A stretch of DNA of 61,752 nt from Erysipelatoclostridium sp. AM42-17. GTDB lineage: Bacteria > Bacillota_I > Bacilli_A > Erysipelotrichales > Coprobacillaceae. The stretch covers positions 1 through 61,752 of the forward strand of contig NZ_QUIN01000011.1 of NCBI RefSeq assembly GCF_003480255.1, given 5' to 3'. A program made the position numbers and the translations under genes. This document shows, in pieces, positions 1 to 10,513 of this stretch; position 1 is the first letter of the stretch, and each line of letters opens with the position of its first letter. Under the pieces are notes generated by a model. The model did not search any database. It saw nothing but the letters and a program-made list of their open reading frames with translations, and had not been told where the DNA came from.

Positions 1-53
1 TGTCCCCTAAAGTAGACCCCCAAAGTTGAACCCCCTAAATTATTTGAATAGCC
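1..53. repeat. Left copy of a 51-bp terminal inverted repeat
   Basis: Positions 3-53 are an exact reverse complement of 61702-61752. Inside the repeat two similar units stand in tandem, CTAAAGTAGACCCCC and CAAAGTTGAACCCCC, the layout of transposase-binding ends in some insertion sequences (IS21-like ends also start with TG); the family is a guess. No transposase lies next to it. The rest of 54-180 holds a short hairpin (AATAGCC-GT-GGCTATT, 47-62) and AT-rich sequence downstream of the minus-strand glucosidase; I see no gene there. Confidence 0.85.
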
Positions 54-180
54 GTGGCTATTTATATGGTCACACTTTTTTTATATTTGTTTAGATTATA
101 AGAAATCTATCATTAATATATTGTATATATAGAATTATGATACATTTAACATCTAATTTAGTTAATGAAATATTTTTTAA

Positions 181-1608
<1,428 letters not shown>

Positions 1609-1654
1609 TTAGTCCTCCTTTACTTTTATTACACATTCATTTTAGAAAATAAGA

Positions 1655-1690
1655 ATTAATAAAATAAAAAAGTTTCTGAAATGGAAACTT
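1655..1690 (-). terminator. Weak hairpin terminator after the RpiR gene
   Basis: Read on the minus strand, AAGTTTC - 7-nt loop - GAAACTT is followed by a T-rich tract (TTTTTTATTTT). It begins at the stop codon of the RpiR gene. The stem is only 7 bp and AT-rich. It could also be an operator for the glucosidase gene. Confidence 0.4.
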
Positions 1691-2423
1691 AATACATCAA
1701 GATAAAATCAATAACATGTCTTAATAAATAGTCATTGTATTTTATATTTGTTGTTGGAATATATAAGTAGTTTTTGGGAAAAGAAATATCATTTTTACAA
1801 CTCATAAGCCAAGTATTAACAGGACATTTTAAAATATGATGAATTACTCTTTTATTAAAATAAAATGTATCTCCATTGATACTCATAATTAAAAGAAGAT
1901 CACTATCTTTAAAATTATATTCATTTTCAAAATCAACATCACATATTATTGTTTCTTTTTGTTTTGTAGAAAGTTCATTTTGAATATATGAGCAGAGTGT
2001 TCTAGCATGACCGTGTCCGTAAACAAATATACGTTGGCTATTCTTTATATCATTTATAAGTTTCAATAATTTGACTTCGTCAATGTGCTTTATTGTAAAA
2101 TAGAGTTCATTAATAATATTAGATGTAAAATCAATAAATTGGTTTTCAATATTTTTTTGTAAAGAAAATAAAGTTTTGTTGGTTCTTTCTATACTAGAAA
2201 TATTATCTAAACAAGCTACTTTAAAGTCTTTCATTGTTTCATAGCCTAATGATTTTACATATTTAGAAATCTGACTTTTAGAGGTATGACATGAAAGAGC
2301 AATAGCGTCTATAGACATTGTTGGAATATCATTTAGATTATTTTTTACAAATAAACTAATAACATACTTTGGAGAAAATTCGTCATTTGAATTTAAGATA
2401 ATATTTAATTTATCAATAAGCAT
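1689..2423 (-). CDS. RpiR/MurR-family transcriptional regulator
   Basis: A 244-residue protein with an N-terminal RpiR helix-turn-helix (around residues 25-75, including the segment IDAIALSCHTSKSQISKYVK) and a C-terminal SIS sugar-phosphate sensing domain (around 115-235, with the segment RIFVYGHGHAR). RpiR proteins sense phosphosugars and control nearby catabolic genes. The start at 2423 is preferred because GGAGGAAAATAT lies directly before it; an upstream in-frame ATG at 2450 would place this ribosome site inside the gene. It is followed after 84 bp by the 6-phospho-beta-glucosidase on the same strand, so it most likely controls that gene. The SIS domain is rather divergent. It could act as repressor or activator; the sequence does not decide. 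Confidence 0.82.
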   Translation of the reverse strand: MLIDKLNIILNSNDEFSPKYVISLFVKNNLNDIPTMSIDAIALSCHTSKSQISKYVKSLGYETMKDFKVACLDNISSIERTNKTLFSLQKNIENQFIDFTSNIINELYFTIKHIDEVKLLKLINDIKNSQRIFVYGHGHARTLCSYIQNELSTKQKETIICDVDFENEYNFKDSDLLLIMSINGDTFYFNKRVIHHILKCPVNTWLMSCKNDISFPKNYLYIPTTNIKYNDYLLRHVIDFILMY

Positions 2424-2757
2424 ATATTTTCCTCCTTCAACAACTCTCATTTTATCATATAAGAATATAAATATTCTTTTTATTTATCAATATTTTTATA
2501 ATTGTTTGATTTTCTAATTTTCATGAAAGAGAGGATACCTAATTGTATAAATTGAGAAAGTCATTTTTTTATAAACTACTTTTTTAAAATAATGGTGAAA
2601 CTAAGCGTATAAAAAATAATAATAGGCTTATGGTTACTTGAAAATAACATAAATGTAAGAGTATACCCAAAATATACAAAAATCGTAGAAATAAATGATA
2701 TAATATAAGATATCAATAGACATTATAATATTATTTTATAGATAGGAGGAAAATAAT
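2424..2757. other. Divergent promoter region between the RpiR gene and glgA
   Basis: A 334-bp very AT-rich spacer between divergent genes. It contains several TATAAT-like -10 boxes (for example around 2699 and 2724) but no convincing -35 partner. A strong ribosome site, TAGGAGGAAAATA, ends it in front of glgA. No small gene or RNA motif was recognised. Confidence 0.5.
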
Positions 2758-4392
2758 ATGAGAAAAAAAGCAGTACAAAAAAGCAATAAGAAAAAGAACA
2801 CAAAAAATAATATAAACACTAACAAGAAAAAAACGACTATTTCAAAAGTGAATCATGTTGCTGCTAAGAAAAATGAAACTGTTCAAAAGGTTTCTGTTAA
2901 ACAAGAAAGCCCAACAAAACAACTTGATTTAGGACCAAGAAGAAGTGTAGCCTTTATTGGATCAGAATGTTATCCTTTCGTCAAGACTGGGGGATTAGGA
3001 GATGTCATGTCTGCTCTTCCTAAAAGTTTAGCTAAATTAAATATTGATGTTAAAGTAATTATTCCAAGATATAAATGTATTCCTCAAAAATATCAAGAAA
3101 AGATGGAATATAAAGGTTCATTTTATATGGATTTATGTGCTGATGGAAAACAATATTATGTAGGAATTATGGAATACCAGGAAGATGGTGTCGTTTATGA
3201 TTTTATAGATAATGATGAGTTTTTCTCTTGGGGTAATCCTTATACAAATCTTATTGATGATATTCCAAAGTTCTGTTATTTTAGTAAAGCTGCGCTTGCT
3301 GCACTTAATTATTTGGATTGGACTCCAGATGTTGTACATTGCCATGATTGGCAAGCATCTTTAGTACCACTTTATTTAAGAACATGTTTTAATAATACAA
3401 ATGTAGGACGTGCTAGTGCTGTACTGACAATTCATAATTTAAGATTCCAAGGTATTTATGATAGAAAAATGATACAGTATTGGTCGGGACTTCCTGATTA
3501 TGTTTTTAATAAAGATTGTATGACTCAAAATTGGCTTGATGCTAATATGTTGAAGGGCGGTATTACTTATTGTAATAAACTGACTACAGTAAGTCATACT
3601 TATGCTGGTGAGATTCAAACAGATGAGTACGGTGAAGGATTAGCTGCACATTTAAGATATCATCATAATAAGATTCAAGGAATTGTAAATGGTATTGATA
3701 CAGACATTTGGAATCCTAAAACGGATGAATTGTTAGCGATGAAGTATGATGCAAAATCAGTGCTAAAGAATAAAAAGATAAACAAGAAAGCACTTCAAGA
3801 AGCTTTAGGTCTAGAAGTAGATGACCATAAGATTGTTATTGGACTTATTTCACGTTTGACTAATCAAAAAGGTCTTGATCTTGTAAATGATGTTATTCCA
3901 GGTATCATGGATGAACATACACAAGTTGTTATTTTAGGTACGGGAGATGCTGAATATGAAAATGCATTCCGTTATTATGAAGATAGGTATAAAGGTAACT
4001 TCTGTGCCTATATTGCCTACAACGAAAATGTTGCTCACAATATTTATGCAGGATGTGATGCCCTTTTAGTACCATCAAGATTTGAACCATGTGGACTTAC
4101 CCAACTTATCGCTATGAGATATGGTGCTATACCGGTTGTAAGAGAAACAGGAGGACTAAAAGATACAGTTCAACCTTATAATCTATTTGATAATACTGGT
4201 AATGGTTTTACATTTGATAGATATGAAAGTGGTCTTCTCTATGATGCAATTAATAGAGCTAAAACACTTTATTTTGAAAATAGAAAATATTGGGATGATA
4301 TGGTCATGCGTAATATGAATAAAGATGTCTCTTGGCAAAAGAGTGCAAAACAATATAAAGATATGTATGTAGAATTAACACCAAGAGATTAA
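2758..4392 (+). CDS. glgA: Glycogen synthase (ADP-glucose type, GT5)
   Basis: Transfers glucose from ADP-glucose to a growing alpha-1,4-glucan. The GT5 signature KTGGLGDV lies at residues 76-83 and the C-terminal GT-B lobe carries LVPSRFEPCGLTQLIAM and the ETGGLKDTV segment. The catalytic body is of normal length (about 480 residues), but it follows an unusual N-terminal tail of about 60 residues that is rich in lysine and asparagine and has no fold I recognise. The ribosome site directly before the first ATG supports that the tail is translated. No glgB, glgC, glgD or glgP lies next to it, so this is a solo gene and either works with genes elsewhere or is specialised. A hairpin terminator follows at 4466. 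Confidence 0.92.
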   Translation: MRKKAVQKSNKKKNTKNNINTNKKKTTISKVNHVAAKKNETVQKVSVKQESPTKQLDLGPRRSVAFIGSECYPFVKTGGLGDVMSALPKSLAKLNIDVKVIIPRYKCIPQKYQEKMEYKGSFYMDLCADGKQYYVGIMEYQEDGVVYDFIDNDEFFSWGNPYTNLIDDIPKFCYFSKAALAALNYLDWTPDVVHCHDWQASLVPLYLRTCFNNTNVGRASAVLTIHNLRFQGIYDRKMIQYWSGLPDYVFNKDCMTQNWLDANMLKGGITYCNKLTTVSHTYAGEIQTDEYGEGLAAHLRYHHNKIQGIVNGIDTDIWNPKTDELLAMKYDAKSVLKNKKINKKALQEALGLEVDDHKIVIGLISRLTNQKGLDLVNDVIPGIMDEHTQVVILGTGDAEYENAFRYYEDRYKGNFCAYIAYNENVAHNIYAGCDALLVPSRFEPCGLTQLIAMRYGAIPVVRETGGLKDTVQPYNLFDNTGNGFTFDRYESGLLYDAINRAKTLYFENRKYWDDMVMRNMNKDVSWQKSAKQYKDMYVELTPRD

Positions 4393-4465
4393 AAAAGTAT
4401 TGATAATCAATTGATTTTTAAAGATTTTATCAAAAATAAACATATAAATATAATATTTAAAGATT

Positions 4466-4499
4466 GAGGTGTCAGTTATCATGACATCTCATTTTTTAT
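4466..4499 (+). terminator. Terminator after glgA
   Basis: GAGGTGTCA - 7-nt loop - TGACATCTC followed by ATTTTTTAT. One G-T wobble in the 9-bp stem. Confidence 0.75.
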
Positions 4500-4616
4500 A
4501 GTATATAGTTGATGTACTAAATGAATAAATAGGGTTGATGATGAATGTATTCTTTTTAATATGTTTATTGTATAATAAATAATAAGATATAAATATTTAA
4601 AGGAAGGAGGTTATGT

Positions 4617-5054
4617 ATGAAAGATTATATAGAATTTAAAATTAAGAAGAGAACATTAATAATCATTTGTGTATTTTTACTTACTGTTATGGGTGTAACA
4701 GGTTGGTATTTTTACTCTTCCTATCATCCTTATATTCAAATTCAAGTTAGTGCTGGCACGGCAGGAGAAAACCTTAAAATTGAAGCACCATCCATTGCTT
4801 ATACAGATAGAAATGGTGTTCCGATGGCTTCATCTATCAATTTAAAAATTTACGATCTTACTATGCAACATGAATTTATGTGTAAAAGCGTAAAAGAGAA
4901 CTATCGTGATTCAAACATTAAGTTAAAAGTTATTGAAAAGCATAATAAAACAATATTGAAATACTTTGGTACAGCAACTCAATTAAATGGTAAAAAGGTT
5001 AATTTTAATAAAAAGATAACTGTTAATTATGTGCTTCATGCCGATATAAAGTAA
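4617..5054 (+). CDS. Membrane-anchored extracytoplasmic protein of unknown function
   Basis: I do not recognise the family. The 145-residue protein has a short basic cytoplasmic start (EFKIKKR), one transmembrane helix at about residues 13-35 (LIIICVFLLTVMGVTGWYF) and about 110 residues outside that look beta-rich. There is no lipobox and no sortase signal, so it should stay bound by the N-terminal helix. It has a very good ribosome site (AAGGAAGGAGGTT) and its own terminator at 5072, so it is probably a single-gene transcript. Nothing in the neighbours (glgA before, a UvrA-like ATPase after) suggests a role. Confidence 0.7.
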   Translation: MKDYIEFKIKKRTLIIICVFLLTVMGVTGWYFYSSYHPYIQIQVSAGTAGENLKIEAPSIAYTDRNGVPMASSINLKIYDLTMQHEFMCKSVKENYRDSNIKLKVIEKHNKTILKYFGTATQLNGKKVNFNKKITVNYVLHADIK

Positions 5055-5071
5055 ATAATGTAAATCAAAAG

Positions 5072-5097
5072 ATATCCCAAATAAGGGATATTTTTTT
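5072..5097 (+). terminator. Terminator after the membrane-anchored protein gene
   Basis: ATATCCC - short loop - GGGATAT followed by seven T. Confidence 0.75.
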
Positions 5098-5438
5098 GTG
5101 GGAAATTTCTCATACTAATGACACTATTTCCTATGGTTGGAACTCTGTTCCAAAAGTGATTCAAAATATTCAAAGTACATGATAAATTAAGATATGCCAA
5201 GAAAAAGTGGGGAATATCAGTTATGACAGATACTACCAAACTAGAAAACAACTAACATTGTCTCCTTTCAGGAGAACAATAATAGTGATATTTATTTGAA
5301 ATAACAATATTGTTAAATTTCATTTACAAAATAAAACAATATAAAAGAAATAATGTAAATGCGCTTCAAAAAAGAGGAGTGTTTCTTTTTTTATATTCAA
5401 AAATGAGATATAACTATATAGTAGAAATGAGGGATAGT
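5098..5438. other. Gene-free stretch before the UvrA-like gene
   Basis: About 340 bp with no credible intact gene. It holds an interrupted hairpin around 5258-5279 (TTGTCTCCT-TTC-AGGAG-A-ACAA), and plus-strand reading frames broken by stops that may be remains of a gene, with no recognisable similarity. An open frame continues upstream from the UvrA-like gene to 5310, but this part lacks a ribosome site and any UvrA similarity. Confidence 0.4.
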
Positions 5439-7925
5439 ATGGATAATATACCAAAAATGATTAAGGTTAAAGGGGCAAAAGTACATAATTTAAAGAATAT
5501 TGATGTTGATATTCCTTTAAATCAAATAGTAGCGATTGCCGGAGTTTCTGGATCAGGGAAATCATCATTAGCGATGGGTGTTTTATATAGCGAAGGTTCA
5601 AGAAGATATTTAGAATCACTATCTACTTACACAAGACGACGGATGACAAGTGCTACTAAAGCACAAGTAGAGGATGTTTTATATGTACCTGCAGCTTTAG
5701 CTTTGCATCAACATCCAGGTATACCAGGAATTCGGAGTACTTTTGGTACAGGAACAGAATTACTTAATAGTTTACGTTTGATGTATTCTAGATTAGGAAG
5801 TCATTGTTGTAAGAATGGTCATTATATCGAACCTACTTTAAATGTGGCATTAGAAAAAGAAATTATCTGTCCTGTATGTCATGAAAAAATTCATGCACCA
5901 AGTGCAGAAGAATTAGCTTTCAATAGTCAAGGGGCTTGCTTAAAATGTGGGGGAACAGGAATTGTAAGAACTGTAGATATTGATTCTTTAGTTCCTGATA
6001 AGACACTGACTATTGATGAAGGTGCAGTAGCACCTTGGAATTCTTTAATGTGGACATTAATGACAGATGTATGTAGGGCGATGGGAGTAAGAACAGATAT
6101 TCCTTTTAATCAATTAACAGAAGAAGAAAAGAATATTGTTTATTATGGACCGGCAGAGAAAAAGCATATTTTTTATAAAGCAAAGAATACGGATCATGCT
6201 GGAGAAATGGGTTTTACTTATTATAATGCCACTTATACAGTAGAAAATGCACTTTCTAAAGTAAAAGATGATAAAGGGATGAAAAGAGTAGAGAAGTTTT
6301 TAAAAGAGGAAATATGTCCTGATTGTCATGGAACACGTTTATCCAAAGAGGCAAGAAAACCTAAAATAAGAGGAATAGGGCTAGATGAAGCATGTCAAAT
6401 GCCTTTAAAGGATTTAGTAGAGTGGGTAAAAGGTGTTCCAGAGACAATGACTAAAGAAATGAAGCCGATGGCTCATGAAATATGTGATTCCTTTTTAGAT
6501 GTATCGAAAAGACTATTAGATTTAGGATTAGGTTATCTTTCATTGGATAGAGCAGCTTCTACTTTATCTACAGGAGAAAGACAACGTATGCAACTGGCAA
6601 GAGCAGTAAGGAATCGGACTACTGGTATTCTTTATGTTTTAGATGAACCTTCAATTGGATTGCATCCTTCTAATATATATGGATTAGTTGGGGTTATGAA
6701 TGATTTAATTCATGATGGTAATTCAATTTTATTAGTAGATCATGATACTGAAATTATCAAAGAAGCAAATTGGATTATTGAAATGGGACCAGAAGCCGGG
6801 GAAAATGGGGGCTATGTTTTAAGCCAAGGAACTGTTGAAGAGATTAAAAAGAATAAGCAGTCTATGATAGGTCCTTTTTTAAGTCATCAATATCAAGCCA
6901 ATATTCGTCCCTTATCAACAGAAGATAAAATCTTTGAACTAGGTAAAATACATCTTTCGACTAATCAAATTCATACTGTTCATCCTTTAGAAGTTGATAT
7001 TCCTAAAGGAAAACTTACTGTTGTTACTGGGGTATCAGGTTCAGGTAAAACAACCATGGTTTTAGAAAGTTTATTACCAGCTATTCAAGCAAAAATAAAT
7101 CAACAAGAATTACCAAAACATGTAAAGAATGTTGAAATAGAAGGAATTAAACATATTAAACTTATTGATGCAACACCTATAGGAATTAATATTCGTTCAA
7201 CCGTAGCTACATATATCAATGTTCATGACGAACTAAGAAAAAGATTTGCTAGAACGGAAGCAGCAAAATCAAAAGGCTATAAAGCAGGTGATTTTTCATA
7301 TAATACCGGAAAATTAAGATGTCCAACTTGTGATGGAACGGGGACATTAAGTCTAGATGTTCAGTTCTTACCAGATGTTCATGTAACATGTCCTGATTGC
7401 CAAGGTTCTCGATATAACCAAGAAAGTTATATGATCAAGTATCAAACATCCAAAAATAAAGAATATTCACTACCGGAACTGATGGAAATGGATGTGCATT
7501 TAGCTAAAGAAGCATGTTCTACTTTAAAAGGGGTTTATCGTAAATTAGAAGTATTAGAAAACTTAGGGTTAGGTTATTTAACATTAGGAGAAGAAACACC
7601 AAGTTTGTCTGGTGGGGAAGCCCAACGTCTAAAACTGGCTAGTGAAATGAGTAAATCTCAAGATGATGCTATCTTTATTTTTGATGAACCAACAATTGGA
7701 CTACATCCATTAGATGTTCAAACATTAGTTCGTGTTTTTCAATCTCTTGTTGATCAAGGCGCTACCGTCATTGTGATCGAGCATGATCGAGATGTAATGA
7801 AAAATGCAGATTATCTAATTGATATGGGACCGGGTGGCGGTCAAGATGGGGGAACTATCGTAGCTACAGGTTCTGTTGAACAAATAAAACATAATAAAAA
7901 TAGTATTACTGGTAGATACTTATAA
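5439..7925 (+). CDS. UvrA-like ABC ATPase (short paralogue of excinuclease subunit A)
   Basis: A duplicated ABC ATPase with UvrA architecture: ABC-I Walker A GVSGSGKSS, zinc-finger cysteines (CPVCHEKIH, CLKCGGTG, CPDCHGTR), then ABC-II Walker A GVSGSGKTT and zinc module CPTCDGTG/CPDCQGSR. At about 828 residues it is some 110 shorter than housekeeping UvrA, as in UvrA2-type paralogues linked to DNA-damage or drug tolerance. The first ABC signature is STLSTGERQRM in place of LSGGEAQRI, while the second is the normal LSGGEAQRL, so the two ATP sites are not equivalent. The start at 5439 follows GAGGGATAGT and begins the conserved IKVKGAKVHNLKNIDV; the in-frame upstream extension is judged non-coding. 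It stands alone, with its own terminator. Confidence 0.85.
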   Translation: MDNIPKMIKVKGAKVHNLKNIDVDIPLNQIVAIAGVSGSGKSSLAMGVLYSEGSRRYLESLSTYTRRRMTSATKAQVEDVLYVPAALALHQHPGIPGIRSTFGTGTELLNSLRLMYSRLGSHCCKNGHYIEPTLNVALEKEIICPVCHEKIHAPSAEELAFNSQGACLKCGGTGIVRTVDIDSLVPDKTLTIDEGAVAPWNSLMWTLMTDVCRAMGVRTDIPFNQLTEEEKNIVYYGPAEKKHIFYKAKNTDHAGEMGFTYYNATYTVENALSKVKDDKGMKRVEKFLKEEICPDCHGTRLSKEARKPKIRGIGLDEACQMPLKDLVEWVKGVPETMTKEMKPMAHEICDSFLDVSKRLLDLGLGYLSLDRAASTLSTGERQRMQLARAVRNRTTGILYVLDEPSIGLHPSNIYGLVGVMNDLIHDGNSILLVDHDTEIIKEANWIIEMGPEAGENGGYVLSQGTVEEIKKNKQSMIGPFLSHQYQANIRPLSTEDKIFELGKIHLSTNQIHTVHPLEVDIPKGKLTVVTGVSGSGKTTMVLESLLPAIQAKINQQELPKHVKNVEIEGIKHIKLIDATPIGINIRSTVATYINVHDELRKRFARTEAAKSKGYKAGDFSYNTGKLRCPTCDGTGTLSLDVQFLPDVHVTCPDCQGSRYNQESYMIKYQTSKNKEYSLPELMEMDVHLAKEACSTLKGVYRKLEVLENLGLGYLTLGEETPSLSGGEAQRLKLASEMSKSQDDAIFIFDEPTIGLHPLDVQTLVRVFQSLVDQGATVIVIEHDRDVMKNADYLIDMGPGGGQDGGTIVATGSVEQIKHNKNSITGRYL

Positions 7926-7954
7926 TAGAACTTCAAAAAATGAAGTTCTTTTTT
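7926..7954 (+). terminator. Terminator after the UvrA-like gene
   Basis: GAACTTCA - AAAAA - TGAAGTTC followed by TTTTTT. Confidence 0.8.
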
Positions 7955-8015
7955 ACATTTACATGATATTTTCTTAACATAAAAAAGCGTAACATCTTGT
8001 TAAGAGGTGATTGAA

Positions 8016-8186
8016 GTGGATATAAAAAAGCATCATTTGATTGAAACAATGATTTGGGTAGGAATTCCGTTATTATTTATCGTAGTTGATTGGTTTTATA
8101 AGCAAGTATTGAATATAGAATATTTAGAATTATCTATTCTTTTATTTATTGTCGTCACTATTTATAGAGTATGTCAAAATAGCTAA
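8016..8186 (+). CDS. Small two-helix membrane protein (56 aa)
   Basis: A 56-residue frame starting with GTG, with the ribosome site AGAGGTGATTGAA just before it. The product has a short charged start (VDIKKHHLIE), a first hydrophobic helix (MIWVGIPLLFIVVDWFY, about residues 12-28), a short acidic loop and a second helix (about 37-51), then RVCQNS. Its composition is that of a real small membrane protein, not of random AT-rich DNA. I know no family for it. It lies between a terminator and the PLC-like gene and could be cotranscribed with the latter. A genuine coding role is likely but not certain. Confidence 0.55.
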   Translation: MDIKKHHLIETMIWVGIPLLFIVVDWFYKQVLNIEYLELSILLFIVVTIYRVCQNS

Positions 8187-8292
8187 CTTCTTTTTTACTA
8201 TAACTTAACATTTCTTTTCATAAAGTTGATAGTTGGGTCAAATTTATTCACTTATGATGGAATTTGAAAATAGAGAAGGAAGGTTAAGTGAT

Positions 8293-9102
8293 ATGCCATC
8301 TACATATGCACATTATCGATTAGGTCAAGAAGTATTAAAAGAAATACCTGATGATTTAAAACAAATCATCATTAAAAATAAAACATTATATGATATAGGG
8401 TTGCATGGTCCAGATATTTTATTTTACTATCATCCATTAAAAATGAATAATGTCAATTCTATAGGATATCAAATGCATGAACATACGGGTAAAGAGTTTT
8501 TTGAATATGCAAAAGAAATCATTCATCATGATGAAAAAGCAATAGCTTATATTTTTGGTTTTATTTGTCATTTTGCATTAGATGCATCGTGTCATGGTTA
8601 TATTGATCAAAAAATAGCAACCAGTCATATTTCACATACTGAAATAGAGGTTGAATTTGATCGTTATTTAATGATAAAAGATGGTTGGAATCCCATCTAT
8701 CATCAGTTAACGAATCATATTGTTTCTACACCTTTACAAGGTAAAGTCATAGCTCCTTTTTTTAAAGGAACAACACCAAAACAAATAGAAAAAGCATTAC
8801 AAGAAATGAAAACATATAATCATTTATTGATTGCTCCAACGAAGCTGAAAAGAAAGCTTATATATGCTTTATTACATATAACCGGTAATTATCAAGAAAT
8901 GCATGGCTTATTAGTGAACTATCAGGCTAATCCTGATTGTCAAGATAGCACTGAAAAACTAAGCGAATTATATGAGATAGCTAAAAAAAGAGCAATCCAA
9001 CTGATTGAAGAATACCACCAATATATTTTAGATAAAGCATTATTAAATGATTTTTATGATTATACATTTAGTGGAAAAAAGGAGCAAAAAAATGAAGTTT
9101 AA
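8293..9102 (+). CDS. Zinc-dependent phospholipase C-like protein
   Basis: The 269-residue product resembles the zinc-dependent phospholipase C / S1-P1-like helical fold often annotated as hypothetical in Firmicutes. Candidate metal ligands are the start (MPSTYAHYRLG), HGPDILFYYHP, HEHTG and FGFICHFALDASCHGYID, with His-x3-Asp and Cys-His spacing typical of the family. There is no signal peptide, so a cytoplasmic role on a lipid or phosphoester is possible; the substrate is unknown. The start at 8293 is chosen since the family normally begins MPSTYAHY; in-frame TTG (8233) and ATG (8254) codons upstream are alternatives. Its end overlaps the start of the UMF1 transporter by 11 bp, which suggests translational coupling. 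Confidence 0.7.
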   Translation: MPSTYAHYRLGQEVLKEIPDDLKQIIIKNKTLYDIGLHGPDILFYYHPLKMNNVNSIGYQMHEHTGKEFFEYAKEIIHHDEKAIAYIFGFICHFALDASCHGYIDQKIATSHISHTEIEVEFDRYLMIKDGWNPIYHQLTNHIVSTPLQGKVIAPFFKGTTPKQIEKALQEMKTYNHLLIAPTKLKRKLIYALLHITGNYQEMHGLLVNYQANPDCQDSTEKLSELYEIAKKRAIQLIEEYHQYILDKALLNDFYDYTFSGKKEQKNEV

Positions 9103-10330
9103 AATGACAAAAGAAGAAAAAAATTGGGTTCTCTATGATGTAGGTAACTCAGCTTTTGTTTTGATGGTTTCTACCATTATGCCAATATACTTTAATTATT
9201 TATCTCAAAAAGCAGGTTTATCTTCTATAGATTATTTAGCATATTGGGGTTATACAGCATCGATTGTTACAGTGATTGTTGCTATTTTAGGACCTATACT
9301 TGGAACTGTAGCAGATACGAAAGGTTTTAAAAAACCTATTTTTACAATAACATTATTAATTGGTACGATAGGTTGTTTATTGTTAGGATTTACTACATAT
9401 TGGTTAGTATTTTTAATTATCTTTCTTATAGCTAAAGTAGGCTTTTCAGCAAGTTTAATATTTTATGATTCTATGTTAACAGATGTGACAACTCCTCAAA
9501 GAGTAGATCATGTTTCTTCTCAAGGATATGCTTGGGGATATATTGGCAGTTGTGTTCCTTTTGTTTTATGTCTTATTCTTGTACTGGGTTCATCATCAAT
9601 AGGAATAAAGGTGGAAACAGCCATGACACTTTCTTTTATTATTATTGCTGCTTGGTGGTTTATTATGACCATTCCACTTTTAAAAACATATAAACAAAAA
9701 TATTATGTTGAAAGAAAACCACAAGCTATAAAAAATAGTTTTAAAAGATTAAAAGACACCATTATTAATGTAAGAAAACAAAAAAAGATATTTCTATTCT
9801 TACTTGCCTTTTTCTTTTATATTGATGGGGTTTATACAATCATTGATATGGCTACTGCCTATGGAACAGCATTAGGTTTTGAAAGTACCGGATTATTATT
9901 AGCATTATTATTAACTCAAGTCGTTGCTTTTCCTTTTGCTATTTTATTTGGTAGATTATCATCGCGTTATGATACAGCAAAATTAGTAACAGTTTGTATT
10001 TGTGCTTACTTGGGAATTGCTATATTTGCTATTTTTATTACCCAACAATGGCAATTTTGGGTTCTTGCTGTTTTAGTAGGTATGTTTCAAGGAGGAATAC
10101 AATCTTTATCAAGATCTTATTTTACAAAAATTATCCCATCTCAAAAGTCTGGTGAGTATTTTGGATTAATGGATGTATGTGGAAAAGGTGCTTCTTTTAT
10201 TGGGACAACAGTTGTTAGTCTACTATCACAATGGACAGGAAAGCTTAATCTTTCTTTAGGTGCTATTTCATTATTTTTTGTACTAGGAATCGTTATTTTT
10301 AGGATGGCAGAATCAAAAAAATATGAATAA
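9092..10330 (+). CDS. UMF1-type MFS transporter
   Basis: A 412-residue polytopic membrane protein with about 12 transmembrane helices. The opening WVLYDVGNSAFV is typical of the UMF1 (Atg22-like) branch of the major facilitator superfamily. Substrates of bacterial members are not well known. The start at 9092 follows AAGGAGCAAAAAA; a longer frame from 9047 would overlap the previous gene deeply and lacks a ribosome site. It overlaps the PLC-like gene by 11 bp and should be in the same operon. Transcription ends at the two-way terminator at 10421. Confidence 0.85.
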   Translation: MKFKMTKEEKNWVLYDVGNSAFVLMVSTIMPIYFNYLSQKAGLSSIDYLAYWGYTASIVTVIVAILGPILGTVADTKGFKKPIFTITLLIGTIGCLLLGFTTYWLVFLIIFLIAKVGFSASLIFYDSMLTDVTTPQRVDHVSSQGYAWGYIGSCVPFVLCLILVLGSSSIGIKVETAMTLSFIIIAAWWFIMTIPLLKTYKQKYYVERKPQAIKNSFKRLKDTIINVRKQKKIFLFLLAFFFYIDGVYTIIDMATAYGTALGFESTGLLLALLLTQVVAFPFAILFGRLSSRYDTAKLVTVCICAYLGIAIFAIFITQQWQFWVLAVLVGMFQGGIQSLSRSYFTKIIPSQKSGEYFGLMDVCGKGASFIGTTVVSLLSQWTGKLNLSLGAISLFFVLGIVIFRMAESKKYE

Positions 10331-10420
10331 TAAAAAACTTGATAAATGACGATAATGAATATTGATAAGTTAAAATAGACGTGTTATGATTACAACGTGA
10401 ACTGCTTAGCAAACACATCA

Positions 10421-10457
10421 AAAAAAAGGTAAGGATCTGCCAATCCTTACCTTTTTT
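10421..10457. terminator. Two-way terminator between the UMF1 gene and rpoN
   Basis: GGTAAGGAT - 6-nt loop - ATCCTTACC with T6 on the plus strand and a run of A before it (T-run on the minus strand), so it can serve both converging genes. Confidence 0.85.
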
Positions 10458-10513
10458 GTTAAAAATTATTCTAATTACATAATATTTCTTTTGACGTTAG
10501 TCAAATATGACTT

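Noticed and set aside
5310..5438. N-terminal extension of the UvrA-like protein
   Set aside because: No UvrA similarity and no ribosome site; a better start is at 5439.
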